Of a stretch of 64,000 bases of DNA, positions 34,612-43,300 are shown piece by piece. Position 1 is the stretch's first letter. Every line of letters begins with the position of its first letter. The stretch is from positions 186,001 to 250,000 of the forward strand of contig NZ_KB894494.1 of the NCBI RefSeq assembly GCF_000374485.1, in the 5' to 3' direction. This stretch comes from Algicola sagamiensis DSM 14643. GTDB taxonomy: Bacteria > Pseudomonadota > Gammaproteobacteria > Enterobacterales > Alteromonadaceae. Under the pieces are notes generated by a model, which was given only the letters and a program-made list of their open reading frames with translations, ran no database searches and had not been told where the DNA came from. The position numbers and the translations under genes were made by a program.

Positions 34612-35079
34612 ATGTATAAGCAGATCCAGGACATTAAAAAGAGAAAGCTGGATACTTGTCGCCAGGCAGTTAAATCCTGCCAGCACAATCTGCACCTCGC
34701 AAATATTAAACTTGAAGAGTCGAAAAAAGCACTAGAAGACTATAAAATTTGGTGTAAAGAGGAAGAAAAACGTCGTTATGCTGAGCTCATCGATCAACAT
34801 GTGAGTTCACCGGAGTTAGAGCAATTCAACCAGTCCGTTGCTCTCATGTACAGTAAAGCGGCGGAGTATGAACAAGCGATTGTCAATGCTGAAAAAGAAA
34901 AGTCAGACACGTTTAAAAAGCTCCAAGCAGCCGAAAAAGAATTGGGTCATGCACAAAAACAAGTTGAAAAATTTGACCTACTAGAAGAAGAGCATCAGAA
35001 GATATTGAAGGAACAAGCAAAGGTTGACGAAGATCAGGCTATGGATGAATTTCTGGATAGTTATCGAAAACGGGAGTGA
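34612..35079 (+). CDS. sctO: Type III stalk protein SctO (YscO)
   Basis: A 155-residue, highly charged protein that is almost entirely coiled coil (for example KCRQAVKSCQHNLHLANIK-like DTCRQAVKSCQHNLHLANIK and EEEKRRYAELIDQ). It is the central stalk that links the ATPase hexamer to the export gate, in the place of FliJ. It starts two bases after sctN ends. Confidence 0.9.
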   Translation: MYKQIQDIKKRKLDTCRQAVKSCQHNLHLANIKLEESKKALEDYKIWCKEEEKRRYAELIDQHVSSPELEQFNQSVALMYSKAAEYEQAIVNAEKEKSDTFKKLQAAEKELGHAQKQVEKFDLLEEEHQKILKEQAKVDEDQAMDEFLDSYRKRE

Positions 35080-35146
35080 GTTATGTAACTTTCGTTCTTC
35101 GATAGTTACTAACTTTCAAATATGACGTATAGAGTGAGTTTATTGA

Positions 35147-35767
35147 ATGAAGTCTCCATCATCCCAGAGTATTTCAACTGCTCAACCTGCAACAAATACT
35201 GATGCAGCGCAAAGTCGTGCTAAAAAACCTGCTGAGCAGAGTGACGTCAAACGCTTTGAAAAAGAGCTTGAAAACAAAAAAAAACAACCTGGTGAAGAAA
35301 GCAAGGGGGATAAAAAGGAATTTACTCCAACGGAACTGTTACAGATGCAGCTCACCGGCGGACCTCATCAACAAACGTCTGTTGAAAAAGTCACACCACA
35401 AGCTGAAAAAGCAGGTCTTACAGTTAAACTTCCCAGTGATTATGTTCAGCAAGTCGTCAGTCATATTCGCGCAGGCGTTTCTGAGCTCAGTAAACAACCT
35501 GTACTTGAATTAAAATTTCAGCAAGACTTATTGCCAGAAACAACACTAATGATGCGTAAGGATAGTGGTGTTCTATCGCTACAATTCCAAACTGCATCGC
35601 CACATTCATTACAAATGATCCAGGCAATGCAAGGACAGCTGAGTAGTTCTCTGACGTCCTTACAGCAAATCACAAAAGTAAAAATAAATATCGAACCGGT
35701 CGCGAGTGCAAAATCTGCTGACGCGGACCAGCACTCACGGGAGCAACATGGACATTCATCCAATTAA
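35147..35767 (+). CDS. sctP: Type III needle-length regulator SctP (YscP), short form
   Basis: A 206-residue protein with a Lys/Glu/Gln-rich, probably disordered first half and a C-terminal substrate-specificity (T3S4/FliK-C-like) domain from about residue 95: LPSDYVQQVVSHIRAGVSEL, LELKFQQDLLPETTLMMRK, QMIQAMQGQLSS. YscP acts as a molecular ruler and switch. This version is much shorter than Yersinia YscP (about 450-515), which predicts a short needle or another length-setting mode. It overlaps sctQ by 20 bp. Confidence 0.83.
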   Translation: MKSPSSQSISTAQPATNTDAAQSRAKKPAEQSDVKRFEKELENKKKQPGEESKGDKKEFTPTELLQMQLTGGPHQQTSVEKVTPQAEKAGLTVKLPSDYVQQVVSHIRAGVSELSKQPVLELKFQQDLLPETTLMMRKDSGVLSLQFQTASPHSLQMIQAMQGQLSSSLTSLQQITKVKINIEPVASAKSADADQHSREQHGHSSN

Positions 35768-36764
35768 CTTAAAACAAATTCATCCGGTCAGTGCGCAACT
35801 GAATAATCTGATCACACGTTTAAACCGGCAGCTGACCTTTTCCGATCAGCAGCAAGCGTCATATCAGCTAGCCATTCGAGGATTCGAAACAAGCCAACCC
35901 ACCAATAATGCAATGCTCTGGCAGGTCTCTGGTGGTCATGGCCGCATGGAAATAGAAATAGAAAAGCGACTGACTGATGTGCTCTTTTCTCCCCTGACAA
36001 ATACAGAACAATATCAGCTTCTTCCGAATGCACTTCGAAAAGGCGTTTCTCGATCTGTGTTTGAACCTTGGGTACAGTTATGCAGCGAACGACTCGGAAC
36101 AAGCGAACTAAAGGTTTCACCGCGTAAAGCGTCTGAACACAACCCAGACCTGGAATATTCACTCCATTTTCAAATCAAACTTGAGCATACCAGTGGTTGT
36201 TTCACACTTCATGTGGATGAAGATGCCCTACAATGGGTGACTGAATTACTAAAATACTGGCCGAACAGAGCTGCAAACTCAGCAGCAACACTTCCATTTC
36301 CAATGCAAATTCGCATCGGGAATACCAGCCTCTCTCAAGGGGAGCTGAAACGCCTCAAATCTTCAGATATTTTGCTCATTGAGCAAGCTTTCTATACGCC
36401 GAACGAACCCCAAGCTGTGTTATATGCAAAACAGCGGGCCATTGGCTTAGTTTCTATTCACAATAATCAACTGCGCTGGATCAATACAATGACAACTGAC
36501 AACATAGACCCGACCCAAGAAGGTGAGACAATGACTTCAATTGATGAGCTTCCGGTCGAGGTGCAATTTGATTTGGGTCAAAAAACAATGACACTGCAAC
36601 AACTGCAAGCACTCCAGCAAGGCGAAATCCTTTCGCTAGAACTCCCAGCCGATGCACCTGTCACAATCCGTGCAAACGGAAAGTCAGTTGGTCAGGCTGA
36701 GCTAGTTCAGGTCGGTGATCGACTGGCTGCGCGGATCGTTCAGTGGTCATTGGAGGACGAATGA
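35748..36764 (+). CDS. sctQ: Type III sorting-platform protein SctQ (YscQ)
   Basis: A 338-residue cytoplasmic protein with a C-terminal SpoA domain (about residues 265-335: IDELPVEVQFDLGQKTMTL, LQQGEILSLELPADAPVTIRANG, VGDRLAARIVQW). It forms the cytoplasmic sorting pods. Start is the ATG at 35748 (MDIHPINLKQ), inside the end of sctP. An internal start for the SpoA piece is likely; see 36531. Its TGA overlaps the sctR ATG. Confidence 0.93.
   Translation: MDIHPINLKQIHPVSAQLNNLITRLNRQLTFSDQQQASYQLAIRGFETSQPTNNAMLWQVSGGHGRMEIEIEKRLTDVLFSPLTNTEQYQLLPNALRKGVSRSVFEPWVQLCSERLGTSELKVSPRKASEHNPDLEYSLHFQIKLEHTSGCFTLHVDEDALQWVTELLKYWPNRAANSAATLPFPMQIRIGNTSLSQGELKRLKSSDILLIEQAFYTPNEPQAVLYAKQRAIGLVSIHNNQLRWINTMTTDNIDPTQEGETMTSIDELPVEVQFDLGQKTMTLQQLQALQQGEILSLELPADAPVTIRANGKSVGQAELVQVGDRLAARIVQWSLEDE
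36531..36764 (+). other. Probable internal translation start giving SctQ-C
   Basis: ATG at 36531 is in frame at codon 262 of sctQ and is preceded by AAGGTGAG, a good ribosome-binding site three bases upstream. It would yield a 77-residue protein consisting of the SpoA domain alone. Yersinia YscQ is known to make such a short form, needed for function. Confidence 0.6.
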
Positions 36765-37408
36765 ATTTACCTGATCCGTTTTACCTGATCCTAGCGCTAT
36801 CTTTGATGGCGCTAGTCCCGTTTTTAGCGGTGATGTTAACATCATTCGTCAAAATTGTTGTCGTTTTGTCCTTACTTCGAAATGCTTTGGGTGTTCAGCA
36901 GATCCCACCCAATATGGCATTACATGGCTTAGCGATTATTCTGAGTATTTATATCATGGCACCTGTCGGTTACGCGATTGCAGATATCGTGACCGCCAAT
37001 CCAGTACAATGGGATGATCCCGCTGCACTCAAGGAAATACTCATTCAGGCAGCAGAGCCTCTTCGAGAGTTTCTCAGTAAATATTCAAGCGAGGAAGAAC
37101 GTCAGTTTTTCCTACATACTGCACAAAAACTCTGGCCTGAAGAAATGGCAAATTCCGTCGATGGTGATCATTTTCTGATCCTTATTCCAACATTTGTCGT
37201 CAGTGAATTAACTAGCGCATTCGAAATCGGCTTTTTACTTTATTTGCCATTTATTGTCATTGATTTAATCGTTTCAAATATCCTGTTAGCAATGGGAATG
37301 ATGATGGTGTCGCCGATGACTATCTCTTTGCCATTTAAACTCCTCCTGTTCGTATTGCTCGACGGGTGGGCGAAACTCATTCACGGCTTGGTGTTATCGT
37401 ATCAATGA
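36761..37408 (+). CDS. sctR: Type III export apparatus protein SctR (YscR)
   Basis: A 215-residue inner-membrane protein of the FliP/YscR family, part of the export gate core. Typical blocks are MLTSFVKIVVVLSLLRNALG, PPNMALHGLAIILSIYIMAPVG, and LIPTFVVSELTSAFEIGFLLYLPF followed by DLIVSNILLAMGMMMVSP. ATG at 36761 overlaps the sctQ stop. Confidence 0.98.
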   Translation: MNLPDPFYLILALSLMALVPFLAVMLTSFVKIVVVLSLLRNALGVQQIPPNMALHGLAIILSIYIMAPVGYAIADIVTANPVQWDDPAALKEILIQAAEPLREFLSKYSSEEERQFFLHTAQKLWPEEMANSVDGDHFLILIPTFVVSELTSAFEIGFLLYLPFIVIDLIVSNILLAMGMMMVSPMTISLPFKLLLFVLLDGWAKLIHGLVLSYQ

Positions 37409-37677
37409 ACGAAGCAGAAATTATTCATCTTACTGAAAAAGCGCTGTTACTGGTGTTGGTGCTTTCTTTGCCTCCCATCATCGCAGCGTCCGCTGTTGGT
37501 ACACTGGTCAGCTTGATCCAAGCACTGACACAGATCCAAGAACAGACGCTCTCATTCGCGATTAAACTAATTGCGGTGACGATCACGATTTTCCTGACAG
37601 CCCGATGGCTCGGGGTCGAACTGTACAATTACAGTGAGATTATTTTCGATCAAATATCGAAGATATCCGGGGGATAG
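37405..37677 (+). CDS. sctS: Type III export apparatus protein SctS (YscS)
   Basis: A 90-residue protein with two transmembrane helices (LLLVLVLSLPPIIAASAVGTLVSL and SFAIKLIAVTITIFLTARWLG), the FliQ/YscS pattern. ATG at 37405 overlaps the sctR stop TGA. The QIQEQTL loop between the helices is conserved. Confidence 0.97.
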   Translation: MNEAEIIHLTEKALLLVLVLSLPPIIAASAVGTLVSLIQALTQIQEQTLSFAIKLIAVTITIFLTARWLGVELYNYSEIIFDQISKISGG

Positions 37678-38466
37678 ATGTTCTTTAAAGAGTTTGAGCA
37701 CGCCATCATTACATTTGCTTTCCTCGTTCCTCGAGTGTTAGCAGCATTTACTGTCCTGCCTTTTTTAGGAAAGTCAATGCTCGGGGGTGCGATGACACGA
37801 AATGGTGTCGCGTTTGCGCTGATCATCTTCATGTTTCCAGTCGCGAATCATCAAATTGAGCAAATCACACACCTTTCACCCACGATGCTCTCATTAGTCT
37901 TATTTAAAGAAATTTTAATTGGTATCTTGTTTGGTTATATTGCCGCCATCCCATTCTGGGCTATTGAGTCAGTCGGTTTTTTTATTGATAACCAAAGGGG
38001 AGCAACCATGGCATCCAGCATGAATCCTCTCTCCGGCTCACAAACATCACCGCTTGGGATCTTGTTAGTCCAAGTCGTGGTCACCATCTTTTTTGTCGGG
38101 GGGAGCTTCTTATTCTTACTTGGTGCTATTTATCAAAGTTATATCGTTTGGCCCATCTTTAGCCCATTTCCACAATTCAATGATGGAGCGGCTTTGTTGA
38201 TGCTTGGACAACTTGATTACATCATGTCTGCTGCTGTTTTACTGGGTGGACCGATCATCATAGCCATGTTTTTATCTGAATTTGGCTTGGCACTGATTAG
38301 TCGATTTGCACCGCAACTGAATGTATTTTTCCTAGCAATGCCGATTAAAAGTGCGATCGCTGGGTTTCTTCTGATTTTTTATTTGAAATTTTTGTTAGTG
38401 CAATGGCAAAAAACTTCCGAGCTTGGACCTGGGCTCATTGAGATTTTACAAGGCTGGCTGGTCTAA
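37678..38466 (+). CDS. sctT: Type III export apparatus protein SctT (YscT)
   Basis: A 262-residue inner-membrane protein of the FliR/YscT family, completing the export-gate core with SctR and SctS. Features are the PRVLAAFTVLPFLGK N-terminal block, the conserved GFFIDNQRGATMASSMNPLSG-like FFIDNQRGATMASSMNPLSG loop at about residues 100-119, and several helices after it. It starts directly after the sctS stop. Confidence 0.97.
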   Translation: MFFKEFEHAIITFAFLVPRVLAAFTVLPFLGKSMLGGAMTRNGVAFALIIFMFPVANHQIEQITHLSPTMLSLVLFKEILIGILFGYIAAIPFWAIESVGFFIDNQRGATMASSMNPLSGSQTSPLGILLVQVVVTIFFVGGSFLFLLGAIYQSYIVWPIFSPFPQFNDGAALLMLGQLDYIMSAAVLLGGPIIIAMFLSEFGLALISRFAPQLNVFFLAMPIKSAIAGFLLIFYLKFLLVQWQKTSELGPGLIEILQGWLV

Positions 38467-38488
38467 GAGTAAGAAGTGAGAATGTATT

Positions 38489-39550
38489 ATGAGTGAAAAA
38501 ACCGAACAACCCACCCCTAAGAAGCTGCGAGATGCCCGTAAAAAAGGACAAGTCGCGCACAGTAAAGAGGTCGTTTCTGCCGCTTTGATCATCGCGATCG
38601 TCGGCTACTTTATGGCGTTTGGCTCATATATTGTCGAGCAAATTAAGGCAATTATCATTTTACCGACCTTATTCATCAATGCGCCATTTGATCTCGCACT
38701 CAAAGAGGTGATGGAAGGCATGGGGAATGCCTTGATTGCGATTGTTCTTCCATTGATTGGCATGGTTATGGTTGTTGGGATCATCTCTAATTTCGCCCAA
38801 GTTGGGCCATTACTTTCTTTCGAATCTGTCAAACCAGAGTTGAAAAAGCTCGACCCCATTCAAGGGGCCAAGAAAATATTTTCGATGAAAAACTTTGTCG
38901 AATTTCTCAAGTCTGTCATAAAGATTTTGTTACTTTCAATCTTGATTTACATCTCTATCCGTGCACATTTGGGGGAATTGTTCAACTTATCCACATGCGG
39001 TGAACAATGCTACCTCCCCATGATGGGCAAATTGATTATGGAGATCATGATCTATACGATTTTTGCGTTCGTGATCATTGCTGTCGCTGATCTGGTTTTT
39101 CAGCAGAAGCAGCATACGAAACAGCTGATGATGTCCAAAGATGAGATCAAGCAAGAATATAAAGAATCGGAAGGGAACCCAGAAATCAAAGGTAAACGAA
39201 AGCAATTCCACCAGGAACTCATGCAAGGCGGTGGCGGTGTAGCTGCGGGTGTGAAGAACAGTGACGCGATTGTCGCCAATCCAACCCATGTCGCCATCGG
39301 CATTCGTTATAACAAAGATGAAGCACCTTTACCAAAAATCACTGTCAAAGGACAGGATACACTTGCGAAACGGATCAAAGAACTCGCACGAGAGTATGAT
39401 ATCCCGATTATTGAGAATGTCCCATTAGCGCGCGGATTGCTCGCTCAAACCGAAATTGACGATTATATTCCCAGCGAATTTCTTGAGCCTGTCGCCGAAG
39501 TATTGAAGTGGGCGAAGAAGCTCAAAGAACAACAAGATAACTCACACTAA
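38489..39550 (+). CDS. sctU: Type III export switch protein SctU (YscU)
   Basis: A 353-residue membrane protein of the FlhB/YscU family that controls substrate switching by self-cleavage. Starts SEKTEQPTPKKLRDARKKGQ, has four transmembrane helices, the SKDEIKQEYKESEGNPEIKGKRK-region linker at about 213-232, and the autocleavage motif NPTH near residue 264 (VANPTHVAIGIRY). Last gene of the block. Confidence 0.98.
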   Translation: MSEKTEQPTPKKLRDARKKGQVAHSKEVVSAALIIAIVGYFMAFGSYIVEQIKAIIILPTLFINAPFDLALKEVMEGMGNALIAIVLPLIGMVMVVGIISNFAQVGPLLSFESVKPELKKLDPIQGAKKIFSMKNFVEFLKSVIKILLLSILIYISIRAHLGELFNLSTCGEQCYLPMMGKLIMEIMIYTIFAFVIIAVADLVFQQKQHTKQLMMSKDEIKQEYKESEGNPEIKGKRKQFHQELMQGGGGVAAGVKNSDAIVANPTHVAIGIRYNKDEAPLPKITVKGQDTLAKRIKELAREYDIPIIENVPLARGLLAQTEIDDYIPSEFLEPVAEVLKWAKKLKEQQDNSH

Positions 39551-39875
39551 AGAATGAATTCACCTCCCTAAGTTGTGAATATGACTGACATATTCATGCA
39601 ACATTTTGCACCAAAATGGGCTTTTTATGCCCCAAAATGAAACATTTCTGAATAAATATCATTGACTTTGTCTAATATTCAGCTAGTTTGATCCCTTAGC
39701 GCTCAGACTTTTATCTAGAGCGTGGAAAATAAAAGCGATAAAAATATTTCTGAATCAGGAAAATAGAGGCCAGTTGTCAGCCGTCTATCGTGGGGACGAT
39801 AGTGACTGAATCTCAACAATAAATCCTGACAGAACATCAACACAACAAAAACAACAGGGTTAAACAGGTGATCAC
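39551..39875. other. 325-bp gap between sctU and the lipase gene
   Basis: No ORF of note. It contains GGGC-TTTTTAT-GCCC near 39617-39631, a possible weak 3' structure for sctU, and a hairpin CTATCGT-GGGG-ACGATAG at 39785-39802 with outer GTCA/TGAC pairing, 74 bp before the lipase ATG. The latter has no T tract, so it may be a leader structure of the lipase mRNA. Confidence 0.45.
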
Positions 39876-40808
39876 ATGAAGAAGAGTCTTTCTGTACTCT
39901 TTGGGATTCTTGCGCTTGTTTGTTCGTCATTCGGTCATGCGGATGACTATACACAGACAAAATATCCCATCGTCCTCGTTCACGGCGTATTCGGTTTTGA
40001 TAGTATCCTCGGTGCCGATTACTTCTATAAAATTCCTTATGAAATTCAGCGTAGTGCCGCAGGGCAAAAAGTCTTTGTTGCTTCAGTCTCTGCCGCGAAC
40101 TCCCATGAAGTACGTGGTGCACAACTTGCTGAGTATGTTGAAGAAGTCCTCGCCATTACACAGGCAGAAAAAGTCAACTTGATTGGCCATAGCCAAGGTG
40201 GACCAACATCGCGATATGTGGCTAGTATGTATCCTGAAATGATTGCATCGGTCACCACCGTTGGCGGTGTGAACTGGGGATCACCTGTTGCGGATGTAAT
40301 CCGAAAAATACCAACCAACAGCTTACCAGAAACAGTCATCGCAGCTGTCGCAAATGGTGTTGGAAAATTAATCCGATTCCTTTCCGGCTCTTCAAGCGAG
40401 TTACCGATTGACTCCGTGAATGCGCTTAACTCATTGACAACCCCAGGTACGCTGGCGTTTAATCAAAGATACCCTGAAGGCGTACCAGAAAGATATTGTG
40501 GCGAAAAACAGGCGCTTGCAGAAAATAATGTTTACTATTTCTCTTGGAGTGGTGCCACTGAATTCACGAATGTCTTTGATCCAATAGACTATGTGTTTAA
40601 AGTCACAGGACTTGCATTTAATGGTGAACCAAATGATGGCTTAGTTTCTGCCTGTAGCTCACATTTGGGTTATGTTATCAACGATAGTTACGATATCAAC
40701 CATCTCGACCAAATCAATCACTCATTCGGAATGTCTGATCTGTTTGAAACGGACCCGATAACTATCTATCGCAATCATGCAAATCGTCTCAAGAATTACG
40801 GGTTGTAA
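39876..40808 (+). CDS. lipA: Secreted triacylglycerol lipase, family I
   Basis: A 310-residue alpha/beta-hydrolase exported lipase. The signal peptide ends FGHA (about residue 22). PIVLVHGVFGFD is the oxyanion-hole region and GHSQGG has the nucleophile Ser106. Later blocks VTTVGGVNWGSPVAD, GEPNDGLVSACSSHLG (catalytic Asp) and INHLDQINHSFG (catalytic His) match family I.1/I.2 lipases, which need a foldase. The foldase gene follows four bases later. Secretion is by the type II system in related bacteria. Confidence 0.94.
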   Translation: MKKSLSVLFGILALVCSSFGHADDYTQTKYPIVLVHGVFGFDSILGADYFYKIPYEIQRSAAGQKVFVASVSAANSHEVRGAQLAEYVEEVLAITQAEKVNLIGHSQGGPTSRYVASMYPEMIASVTTVGGVNWGSPVADVIRKIPTNSLPETVIAAVANGVGKLIRFLSGSSSELPIDSVNALNSLTTPGTLAFNQRYPEGVPERYCGEKQALAENNVYYFSWSGATEFTNVFDPIDYVFKVTGLAFNGEPNDGLVSACSSHLGYVINDSYDINHLDQINHSFGMSDLFETDPITIYRNHANRLKNYGL

Positions 40809-40811
40809 GCT

Positions 40812-41774
40812 ATGCGAAAGCGGATTTATCTTGGGGCTACTCTTAGTAGCCTCCTGCTATGCGGGTGGCTGTGGACGGAACAACCTGATGCAAGTGTGAA
40901 TCGGCCTGAACAGGAAATTAAGCCACAGTCCATCACACAAAGAGAACAATTAAAATCCCAGCATAAGGTCAACATGGATGGTGCAGTCCAAATGGATGCA
41001 TTTCGAAAACTGGTGATTAATCGCCAGCTAAAAGACTTTTTTGATCATCTCATTTCTTTATCGGATCCACATGATCTGAGTCACATCAAAAAGCTACTCT
41101 CGGAATATGTCACACGCCATCAACTTTCCCCCAAAGCCGCATATCGCTTAAAAAAGCTGTTTGATCAATACCTGAATTATAAGCATGATTTAGCCTCCTA
41201 CCATCAACACCCAGTCATTGGCACCGAGCAAAACCTTCGAATGATTGCTGATCAACTTGATCAAATTAAACAATTACGAATGCAACATTTTTCACCTGAA
41301 GTCTATGCCGCATTTTTTAAAGAGGACGACGAATATGATCGCTATGCCTTAGAGCGACTAAGACTTGCTCAGGATCCCAGCCTTGGCCCCTCGCAAAAAC
41401 GGGAACTACTCACACAGCATATCGAAAAACTCCCAGAAGATATGCGTAAAGCCATTCAACCTTCCCGCCAAATGGCCAACTTGCATGAACACATGAAAGG
41501 TTCCAATTTTGATAATAATATTGATGAAATTGAAGACCAATATGGTGTCCAGGCCACAGCTCGCTTGCAACAACTTCATAAAAAACGAGCAAACTGGCAA
41601 TCCCGGGTAAAAGCTATCCACCAACAAATTCAAAAAACGCAATCGAGTGACTATTTGAGTGAATTAGAGAAACAAGAGCAGATCCAGGCACTCAAAAAAG
41701 AGCAATTCACAGCAAAAGAAATGCGTAAGCTTGATGTTTATCTGAGGAATTGGGAGCAACTTGGTAAGTCTTAA
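40812..41774 (+). CDS. lifO: Lipase-specific foldase (LifO/LipB)
   Basis: A 320-residue steric chaperone anchored in the inner membrane by an N-terminal helix (about 5-22), with a variable linker to about 50 and a mostly helical folding domain. The conserved foldase signature is visible near the start of the domain as MDGAVQMDAFRKLVINRQLKDFFDHLIS (residues about 55-80; the family motif is RxxFDY(F/C)LS-like). It folds LipA in the periplasm before export. Four bases after the lipase stop, the two genes form one operon. Confidence 0.9.
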   Translation: MRKRIYLGATLSSLLLCGWLWTEQPDASVNRPEQEIKPQSITQREQLKSQHKVNMDGAVQMDAFRKLVINRQLKDFFDHLISLSDPHDLSHIKKLLSEYVTRHQLSPKAAYRLKKLFDQYLNYKHDLASYHQHPVIGTEQNLRMIADQLDQIKQLRMQHFSPEVYAAFFKEDDEYDRYALERLRLAQDPSLGPSQKRELLTQHIEKLPEDMRKAIQPSRQMANLHEHMKGSNFDNNIDEIEDQYGVQATARLQQLHKKRANWQSRVKAIHQQIQKTQSSDYLSELEKQEQIQALKKEQFTAKEMRKLDVYLRNWEQLGKS

Positions 41775-42040
41775 CCCTTTTCAAGTTCACGCATAATGAC
41801 AAATCAGTGAAAGTTCCACATGATATAAATATAAATGGTGGTTCTTATCAATTTTCATCCATTTCATTCTCCTTTGGCTCTATGCATTTGAATCACATTC
41901 TATTTGGGAAGAAACCGATGACGAATAAAAATTCATTGCTTCACAGTCCATTCATCTTCCGTTCAACTTCATTCAGGTAGAATCCACCAAGTTTTTCTGA
42001 ATCGTTATGTCGCTTCAGTTGTGTATCATGGGTTGTCGTT

Positions 42041-42457
42041 ATGCTTAAAATAAATATAGTCCCACAGCTTGTTGATTTTCAAAGAATCCGCCTCCTTTGG
42101 CTTTTTTCATTAATTCCATGTGTTTATCTCTCAATTTCTAATATTATCGCAGCTGGTGATCGCGCTTTCACGTTCGAAGAACAGAGCATGCTTCTCCTTT
42201 TTGTCATGTCTACGATTGGCTGTCTTTGTTACATATTTAGCTTGCGTTTTCTCAACCAAAAGATATGGTTTTTGATTTTTATGGGTGCGGTGTTCGTCGT
42301 GATCCGGATGATGATCATTGGCTTGAAGCTGCTGGAATTCCCTTCTTTTGAATCTGGTTTTCAGTTCTTTGCCAGCATCATTATCAGTAACTGTAGCTGC
42401 GTGATGCTTTACCTTTACACATTCGAGTCTGATAGTCTCTGGCACAATCCATCTTAA
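42041..42457 (+). CDS. Small membrane protein of unknown function
   Basis: A 138-residue protein with four hydrophobic helices (about 18-37, 47-67, 75-93 and 103-125). No family was recognised. It stands alone between the foldase gene and the DUF1287 gene. The 266 bp before it show no feature that I could identify. The start is ATG at 42041, with GTCGTT before it and no strong ribosome-binding site. Confidence 0.55.
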   Translation: MLKINIVPQLVDFQRIRLLWLFSLIPCVYLSISNIIAAGDRAFTFEEQSMLLLFVMSTIGCLCYIFSLRFLNQKIWFLIFMGAVFVVIRMMIIGLKLLEFPSFESGFQFFASIIISNCSCVMLYLYTFESDSLWHNPS

Positions 42458-42592
42458 TCATTTTCACCCTGTATCTTCAACGACTCCTTTACCTTCTGAA
42501 AACGTGAAGTCCGAGTTTGCTTCGTATGAAACATTTGTGTTGCGTCGCTGTCCAATACTTCGATTTGGCAATGCGATAAAGTGAGGATAACC

Positions 42593-43201
42593 ATGCGTAA
42601 AATATTCATATTTTTATTGGCATTACCCAACACTGTATTTGCAGGCTCGTTTGAAAAAGAAATTGTGCAAGCAGCTTATGAGCGCACAAAACATCAGGTT
42701 CGTTATGATGGTACCTATCTTAAAATCCCCTATCCGAATGGTGATGTGCCCAAGAATATCGGTGTCTGCACTGATGTGGTGATCCGAACCTACCGCCAAT
42801 TGGGCATCGATCTACAAAAGCTGGTCCATGAAGATATGCGAGCAAACTTTTCTGCATACTCATCCAAGCAGATTTGGGGGCTAAAAAAACCAGATACCAA
42901 TATCGACCATCGCTGTGTCCGAAACTTACAGGTTTTCTTTCAACGACATGGACAATCACTCAAGGTGTCGCAATCTTCACAAGATTATCACCCTGGCGAT
43001 CTCGTTACCTGGATGCTTCCCGGTAACTTGCCTCATATCGGAATCATCACGAGCCAACATGACCCAATCACGGGTACTCCTTTAGTCGTACATAATGTCG
43101 AGCAAGGGCCAAAGCTGGAAAACTTCTTGTTCAATTACCCAATCACTGGACATTACACATTCAATCCGACTGAAGTGTCTCAACCGAAAAAAATCAAATA
43201 A
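42593..43201 (+). CDS. Exported DUF1287 domain protein
   Basis: A 202-residue protein of the DUF1287 family. A signal peptide ends TVFAG (about residue 18). Family hallmarks are NGDVPKNIGVCTDVVIRTYRQLGIDLQ (probable catalytic Cys in GVCTD), DTNIDHRCVRNLQVFF, PGDLVTWML and HIGII. The layout suggests a papain-like/NlpC fold, and the substrate is unknown. Start at the ATG at 42593, with GAGGA eight bases before it. Confidence 0.85.
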   Translation: MRKIFIFLLALPNTVFAGSFEKEIVQAAYERTKHQVRYDGTYLKIPYPNGDVPKNIGVCTDVVIRTYRQLGIDLQKLVHEDMRANFSAYSSKQIWGLKKPDTNIDHRCVRNLQVFFQRHGQSLKVSQSSQDYHPGDLVTWMLPGNLPHIGIITSQHDPITGTPLVVHNVEQGPKLENFLFNYPITGHYTFNPTEVSQPKKIK

Positions 43202-43300
43202 AAACAATTCACTCTTTCATCCTATTTTATCAAAAAGATGAAACTCACTTCCTTTTCATGTTACTTAAAAGGAAACAAGGAAAATAAAATCAGGTGATTT

